From: an uncultured Desulfuromonas sp.
GTDB taxonomy: Bacteria > Desulfobacterota > Desulfuromonadia > Desulfuromonadales > Trichloromonadaceae
Assembly (NCBI GenBank): GCA_937982495.1
Contig: CALJLX010000599.1
Location: 1-9,146, forward strand
DNA: 9,146 nucleotides
Direction: 5' to 3'
The notes under the pieces were generated by a model that saw nothing but the letters and a program-made list of their open reading frames with translations, was not told the origin of the DNA and made no database searches. Made by a program: the position numbers and the translations under genes. Below are positions 5,112 to 9,146 of the stretch, one piece after another (the first letter of the stretch is position 1; every line of letters starts with the position of its first letter).

Positions 5112-7382
5112 ATGGCGGTTTTGACCAAAAAAGAAAAGCTCATCGATTCGGCACAGAAGAACATTCAAAAGGGACAGATCGCCAAGGCCATCAAGGACTA
5201 CCAGCAACTGGTCGAGCTTGAACCCAAGGACATCCGTCACCGGCAGAAGCTCGCCGAACTCTACAACCGCGCCAAGCAGACCGCCCAATCCCTGGAAGAG
5301 TATCACAAGGTCGGCAGCTATTACGCCGATAACGGCTTCTATCTGAAAGCCATCGCCGTCTTCAAACAAATCCAGCGCATCTCCCCCGCCGATCTCAAAA
5401 TCTACAGTCGTCTGGCCGAGCTCAATGTCAAGCAGGGTCTGGTCGGCAATGCCTTGGCCGAGTATCGCCAGCTGATCGCCTGCCATGAACAGGCGGGAGA
5501 TCGAGACGAGGTCATCGCCGTGCTGCGCCGGATGAAAGCCATCGACCCGGAAAATCTCAACATTCGGGTCAAACTCGGGGAAACCCTGGCCGCTGCCGGA
5601 ATGAAGAACGATGCCCTGGAAGATTTTCAGGAGGTTCTCAAGGTTCTTCAGGCCAAGGACGATCAGGTTAAACTGCTTAAGCTCCATGAAATCTTTGCTC
5701 GCTTCTTTCCCGACGAACCGCAGATTCAGGTCGGCTTGGGGATGTGCCTGATTCGCCAGGGGAAGACGGAACGGGGCATCGCCCTGCTCGAGTCCCTGCG
5801 GGGGACCGCCCCCGAGGATCCGGCGATTCTCGACGCGTTGGCGAGCGGCCACCATCTGCTGGGTGTCTACGACCGGGAGCTGGCGTTGCTTGAGAGCCTG
5901 GTCGAACTTCGCCCCGGCGACCTCGATGTGCGGGAGCGCCTGGTGCGCGCCTGCCTTGCCGGGGAAGCCTGGGACGAAGCCCTCGATCAGCTCGAAACGA
6001 CCAAAGCCGACTTCCTCGAAGCGGACCGGCTGGTTTCCCTGCGGGAGCTTTACGAAGCCCTGCGCGAACATCTCCCCGAGGAACCCCGGGTCGGCACGTC
6101 CCTGCAAACCATTTACGAACTCAGCGGCGAAGGCGCCAAGCTCTTCGACGCCATGGCCGGTGAAACAGCCGAACTTTCGGCCGGAAGCGACACGATTCCC
6201 GAGGAGGGGCTGCCCCCGCTCTTCTCCGGCGAGGACGATTCCGTACAACTCCACCTTGAGCCGGAGGTTGTCGAAGAATCGGAGGAGATGGCGCTGGAGT
6301 TTCTGGAATCTCTTGAAACCACGCCTGTCGCCGAAAAAACCGAGGGTTCGGTCGGCGAGTCGCCACTGGTTCTCGATCTCCCCGGAGATGATGTTTTCGC
6401 CGATCTCGGCTCCGAATTGTCGGAGGAGGCAGGCGCCATCCCGGCGACGGACGAGGAACCGGACCTGGTTCCTTTCGAACTTGACGGCGAAGAGCTCTCT
6501 TTCAGTTTTGACGATGAGCCCGCGGAAATCTCCGCAACCGAAGAGCGTTCGACTCTTCCCGATTTCGATTTGGCCCCGAATGCTAATGCCGAACCGCTCT
6601 TCGGCGAAGCCTCCGGCCTTGCGGAAAAGCTCGAAGAGGCGGGTTTTCTGGCGACCCAGGGCCATTTCGCCGAGGCGGAAACCCTGTGCTGCGAGCTGCT
6701 TGCCGCCGAACCCGGTTGCCGTGTCGCCGAGGAACTGCTGGCGGATATCCGTTCCCGTCGGCAATCTCCGGCGATTGAGCCGTCGGCCCAAGAAGATTTT
6801 TTTGATTTCGGCGCCGAAATCCTCGATGAATTGGGGGAAGACAACCTGCCGAGCCCCGAAGCCGTCAGTTCAAACAAGGATCGCTACGGCATGGAAGGGG
6901 TCATTACCGAATTCAAAAAAGGAGTCCGCGCCCAGATCGACTCCGACGATGCCGAATCTCATTTCAATCTCGGAATCGCCTACAAGGAGATGGGCCTGCT
7001 CGACGACGCCATCGGCGAATTCGAGCAGGCGATGAACGACGCCTCCCGCTGTCTGGATTGTGTCACCCTGATCGCTTTGTGTCAGGGGGATAAAGGGGAT
7101 TTCAAGGGGGCCGAAACCACCCTCAAGCTCGGTCTGGCCCTGCCCGGGTTGACGGCGACCCAGCGCATGAGTATCTACTATGACCTGGGGCAGGTTTACG
7201 AACTGGTTCAACGGCCCCTGGAAGCCTTGGAATGTTTCCAGAGCGTCCACGATGTCGACATGTTTTACCGGGATGTTCAGGCCAAGATTCATTCCCTGCG
7301 TCAGCAACTGGGTCTCGGCGGCGACGACCATGAAGGACCCGCCGGTTCCGCCGGCGGCAAGCATCGGGTTTCCTATATCTGA
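5112..7382 (+). CDS. Large cytoplasmic TPR-repeat protein with acidic linker
   Basis: From the ATG at 5112 this is 756 residues with no signal peptide or membrane segment, so probably cytoplasmic. Residues about 10-345 are helical TPR-like repeats (for example KAIKDYQQLVELEPKDIRH at 25-43, ALAEYRQLI at 114-122, ALEDFQEVLKVLQ at 168-180). Residues about 352-505 form a Glu/Asp-rich, low-complexity linker. A short TPR-like pair follows (about 508-550), then another acidic stretch. A clear C-terminal TPR block starts near 612 (HFNLGIAYKEMGLLDDAIGE) and carries Cys647 and Cys650 as CxxC. TPRs bind partner proteins; no enzyme domain is seen. The start is uncertain: AGAGGG (5106-5111) abuts this ATG but lies 9 nt before an in-frame TTG at 5121, giving MTKKEKLI. 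It has its own promoter and lies 27 nt before an ExeA-like ATPase. Similar proteins occur in Geobacter-type genomes; a role as scaffold of an envelope machine is inference. Confidence 0.85.
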   Translation: MAVLTKKEKLIDSAQKNIQKGQIAKAIKDYQQLVELEPKDIRHRQKLAELYNRAKQTAQSLEEYHKVGSYYADNGFYLKAIAVFKQIQRISPADLKIYSRLAELNVKQGLVGNALAEYRQLIACHEQAGDRDEVIAVLRRMKAIDPENLNIRVKLGETLAAAGMKNDALEDFQEVLKVLQAKDDQVKLLKLHEIFARFFPDEPQIQVGLGMCLIRQGKTERGIALLESLRGTAPEDPAILDALASGHHLLGVYDRELALLESLVELRPGDLDVRERLVRACLAGEAWDEALDQLETTKADFLEADRLVSLRELYEALREHLPEEPRVGTSLQTIYELSGEGAKLFDAMAGETAELSAGSDTIPEEGLPPLFSGEDDSVQLHLEPEVVEESEEMALEFLESLETTPVAEKTEGSVGESPLVLDLPGDDVFADLGSELSEEAGAIPATDEEPDLVPFELDGEELSFSFDDEPAEISATEERSTLPDFDLAPNANAEPLFGEASGLAEKLEEAGFLATQGHFAEAETLCCELLAAEPGCRVAEELLADIRSRRQSPAIEPSAQEDFFDFGAEILDELGEDNLPSPEAVSSNKDRYGMEGVITEFKKGVRAQIDSDDAESHFNLGIAYKEMGLLDDAIGEFEQAMNDASRCLDCVTLIALCQGDKGDFKGAETTLKLGLALPGLTATQRMSIYYDLGQVYELVQRPLEALECFQSVHDVDMFYRDVQAKIHSLRQQLGLGGDDHEGPAGSAGGKHRVSYI

Positions 7383-7384
7383 TC

Positions 7385-7402
7385 CCCTTTCCGGTAAAAG
7401 GG
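7385..7402 (+). promoter_or_regulatory. Intergenic hairpin overlapping the ATPase ribosome-binding site
   Basis: CCCTTT (7385-7390) can pair with AAAGGG (7397-7402) around a 6-nt loop, three bases after the TPR stop codon. The 3' arm includes the first bases of the strong Shine-Dalgarno AAGGGAGG (7398-7405) of the ATPase gene. Ribosomes finishing the upstream gene would open it, so it could couple translation of the two genes. The stem is short and the effect is inferred. Confidence 0.4.
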
Positions 7403-7405
7403 AGG
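7398..7405 (+). promoter_or_regulatory. Strong ribosome-binding site AAGGGAGG for a GTG start
   Basis: AAGGGAGG lies 4 nt before the GTG at 7410 and is the strongest Shine-Dalgarno in the window. It supports the non-ATG start, which gives MSYTEYFGL, the usual opening of ExeA-like ATPases. Confidence 0.75.
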
Positions 7406-7409
7406 ACCT

Positions 7410-8312
7410 GTGTCCTACACGGAATATTTCGGGCTGAACCGCGAGGCCTTTTCCAACGCCCCGGATGCCCGTTTCTACTTTAACAGCGAACAGCACAGCC
7501 AGGCCCTGTTACGCCTGATGTACGCGGTTGATTCCAATAAGGGGCTGGCGGTGTGCATCGGCGGCGTCGGCACCGGCAAGACCACCTTGGCGCGGAAGAT
7601 GCTGGATGGTCTCGATGAGCAGCGCTATGAATCGTCCCTTTTGGTCATGGTCCATTCCGGGATCACCGCCGACTGGATTCTCACCCGCATCGCCATGCAA
7701 CTCGGAGTGGAAGACCCGGCCCAGGACCGGTTGCCGCTGCTCAGCCAGCTCTATGAACGACTGCTGGCCATCGATGCCGCCGGCAAGAAGGCCGTGGTTC
7801 TTATCGACGAAGCGCAGATGCTCCAGACCCAGGAACTGATGGAGGAATTCCGGGGGCTGCTGAATCTGGAAATTCCCGGGAAAAAACTGCTTAATATCGT
7901 CTTTTTCGGACTGCCCGAGGTGGAAGAATGCCTGCGCCTGGATGAACCCCTGGCGCAGCGGGTCGCGGTCAAGTATCACCTCAAATCCCTCTCCCTGAGC
8001 ACCACCCGCTCCTATATCCAGCATCGTCTTCAGGTTGCCGGCGCCTCGCGCATGCTTTTTCAGAGTGAAGCGATCCCCATGATTCACCGCTATTCGGGCG
8101 GGGTGCCGCGTCTCATCAACACTCTCTGCGATAACTGTCTCTTCGAAGCCTTCATGCTTAAGCAGACGGACGTCGATCTGAAGACCGTGCATAACGTCGC
8201 CGGGGATCTCGGACTCTTCAATCGACCGCGCTTCGCCGAAAACCCCGAACCGGAGCAAGACGATCTCGACGAAATCGAGTCCATGCTCGACCGGCTCGAA
8301 CAGCAGATCTAG
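7410..8312 (+). CDS. ExeA/MshM-like AAA ATPase
   Basis: This 300-residue ATPase opens with MSYTEYFGLNREAFSNAPDA, the typical N-terminus of the ExeA (GspA)/MshM family (AAA_22-type). Walker A is GGVGTGKTT at 51-59 (Lys57), Walker B is VVLIDEAQ at 129-136 (Asp133, Glu134), and a sensor/arginine region lies around LAQRVAVKYHL (181-191). YSGGVPRLINTLCDNCL (228-244) is the family's C-terminal helical motif. The tail (about 278-300) is acidic and ends in DLDEIESMLDRLEQQI, a probable short amphipathic helix. There is no membrane segment or peptidoglycan-binding domain, unlike full-length ExeA, so it is a soluble, MshM-like form. Relatives help assemble type II secretion secretins, MSHA pili or exopolysaccharide systems; none of those partners is in the window. 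GTG start, strong ribosome-binding site, 27 nt after the TPR gene, followed by a terminator: a two-gene unit. Confidence 0.88.
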   Translation: MSYTEYFGLNREAFSNAPDARFYFNSEQHSQALLRLMYAVDSNKGLAVCIGGVGTGKTTLARKMLDGLDEQRYESSLLVMVHSGITADWILTRIAMQLGVEDPAQDRLPLLSQLYERLLAIDAAGKKAVVLIDEAQMLQTQELMEEFRGLLNLEIPGKKLLNIVFFGLPEVEECLRLDEPLAQRVAVKYHLKSLSLSTTRSYIQHRLQVAGASRMLFQSEAIPMIHRYSGGVPRLINTLCDNCLFEAFMLKQTDVDLKTVHNVAGDLGLFNRPRFAENPEPEQDDLDEIESMLDRLEQQI

Positions 8313-8353
8313 CAGACCGCCGGGAAGAACCCCGCCTTGGCTTTATCCCATTC

Positions 8354-8383
8354 GAGGCCGGTCGCTCCGGCCTCTTCTTTTTT
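8354..8383 (+). terminator. Rho-independent terminator after the ATPase gene
   Basis: GAGGCCGG (8354-8361) and CCGGCCTC (8367-8374) form a perfect 8-bp GC-rich stem with a TCGCT loop, followed by TTCTTTTTT (8375-8383). It closes the TPR/ATPase unit. It ends 12 nt before the mutL ATG, so it also lies in any mutL leader that starts upstream of it. Confidence 0.92.
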
Positions 8384-8395
8384 AACGAGTGGTGC

Positions 8396-9146
8396 ATGTC
8401 CGGAACCATCCAGATTCTTCCCGAACAGCTGTGTAATCAGATTGCCGCCGGCGAAGTCGTCGAACGCCCCGCCTCGGTGGTCAAGGAGCTGCTGGAGAAT
8501 GCCCTCGATGCCGGCGCCACCGAAATCACCGTGGAGGTGGAAAAGGGCGGACGGCGGCTGATCCGGGTCGTCGATGATGGTTGCGGCATGGGCAAGGATG
8601 ACGCTTTTCTCTGCCTGGAGCGCCACGCGACGAGTAAAATCCGTGCCGCCGACGATCTTTTCGCTTTGCGGACCCTGGGCTTTCGGGGCGAGGCTTTGCC
8701 TTCCATCGCCTCGGTCAGCCGGATGTTGTTGCGTACCCATGCGGCGGGCGAGGATAGCGGCTGGGAGATTTACGCGGAAGGCGGCGTTATCCGCCGGGCC
8801 AACGCCTTCGGGATGCCGCCGGGAACGACGGTGGAGGTGCGGGATCTTTTTTTCAACACCCCGGCGCGACGGAAATTCCTGCGCAAGGAAGAGACGGAGC
8901 TGGGCCATATCGCCGATCTGGTAACGCGATTGGCGCTGGCGGTCCCCCAGGTCCGCTTTCGGCTGGTTCACGACGGCAAGACGCTGGTCGATGCCTACCG
9001 CCAGAGCCGTCTTGCCGAGCGCGTCGGCGCTCTCCTCGGCCGTCCCCTCCTCGCCGACCTGCTGGAACTGGAGGTGAATGACGGCGAGGGGATGCGGCTG
9101 TCCGGTTTCATCAGCCAACCGGCGGTGCAGCGGGCGACGACCGGCG
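8396..9146 (+). CDS. mutL: DNA mismatch repair protein MutL, 3'-truncated by window end
   Basis: The first 250 codons of MutL are present and the frame is open to the last base. MutL couples mismatch recognition by MutS to strand incision or excision. All GHKL ATPase motifs are visible: IAAGEVVERPASVVKELLEN (residues 16-35, with Glu31 and Asn35 the expected catalytic and Mg-binding residues), LDAGAT, the DDGCGM ATP-lid motif (60-65), RHATSKI (76-82) and GFRGEAL (95-101), then TTVEVRDLFFNTPARRKFL in the second half of the ATPase region. The start of the transducer domain (after about 205) is included. The C-terminal dimerisation domain, and whether it carries the endonuclease motif DQHAxxER, lie beyond the window. 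The ATG at 8396 has a weak GAGTGG-like site upstream and sits right behind the ATPase terminator. Confidence 0.96.
   Translation, partial: MSGTIQILPEQLCNQIAAGEVVERPASVVKELLENALDAGATEITVEVEKGGRRLIRVVDDGCGMGKDDAFLCLERHATSKIRAADDLFALRTLGFRGEALPSIASVSRMLLRTHAAGEDSGWEIYAEGGVIRRANAFGMPPGTTVEVRDLFFNTPARRKFLRKEETELGHIADLVTRLALAVPQVRFRLVHDGKTLVDAYRQSRLAERVGALLGRPLLADLLELEVNDGEGMRLSGFISQPAVQRATTG

Noticed and set aside
5097..6791. 564-residue open frame on the minus strand
   Set aside because: It is antisense to the TPR gene, crosses that gene's start region, has no family motifs, and is a stop-poor complement of GC-rich coding sequence.
7050..7061. CxxC (Cys647, Cys650) in the C-terminal TPR as a metal or redox site
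   Set aside because: It sits in a TPR helix region without a second CxxC or other clear ligands; from memory, similar TPR proteins often have a Cys here as a packing residue.
1..9146. CRISPR arrays, tRNA/rRNA genes, insertion sequences, phage or toxin-antitoxin genes
   Set aside because: Both strands were read for regular repeats, transposase motifs and RNA gene signatures; none was seen, and gaps between genes are at most about 100 nt.

Overview
The window is a GC-rich bacterial contig end. Dense genes all lie on the + strand. The protein set is: a DHH/CBS/nucleotidyltransferase fusion, an M50 site-2 protease, ScpA-ScpB-RluB, a large acidic TPR protein, an ExeA-type AAA ATPase and MutL. The fusion protein and the wording of the TPR/ATPase pair resemble Geobacter/Desulfuromonas-type bacteria (Desulfuromonadia). 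That placement rests on recalled family resemblance, not a search. The first 49 bases are not genomic: they match the Illumina P5/TruSeq universal adapter with one mismatch. The contig therefore starts with untrimmed adapter and cuts the first gene.

Layout: 1-49 adapter; 51-2192 the 3' part of a tRNA nucleotidyltransferase/poly(A) polymerase fusion (N-terminal DHH part missing); 2285-2965 a membrane M50 protease; 2979-3743 scpA; 3736-4299 scpB; 4296-5009 rluB; 5112-7382 a TPR protein; 7410-8312 an ExeA-like ATPase; 8396-9146 the first 250 codons of mutL, running off the end. The protease, scpA, scpB and rluB are tightly packed (13-nt gap, 8-nt overlap, 4-nt ATGA overlap) and look like one transcript serving chromosome condensation and 23S rRNA modification.

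The TPR and ATPase genes look like a separate two-gene unit. A good sigma70-type promoter (TTGACA, 17 nt, TTAAAT; 5056-5084) precedes them and a textbook Rho-independent terminator (8354-8383) follows. A small hairpin between them overlaps the ATPase ribosome-binding site and may couple their translation. This uncharacterised TPR + AAA pair is the best candidate for undescribed biology here; the architecture suggests a cytoplasmic scaffold plus ATPase of an envelope, pilus or secretion apparatus, but nothing in the window proves that. The terminator ends only 12 nt before the mutL start codon, so how mutL is transcribed is an open question.

No RNA genes, insertion sequences, CRISPR arrays, phage genes or attachment sites were seen. 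No intergenic gap exceeds about 100 bases. The rest is ordinary housekeeping sequence.
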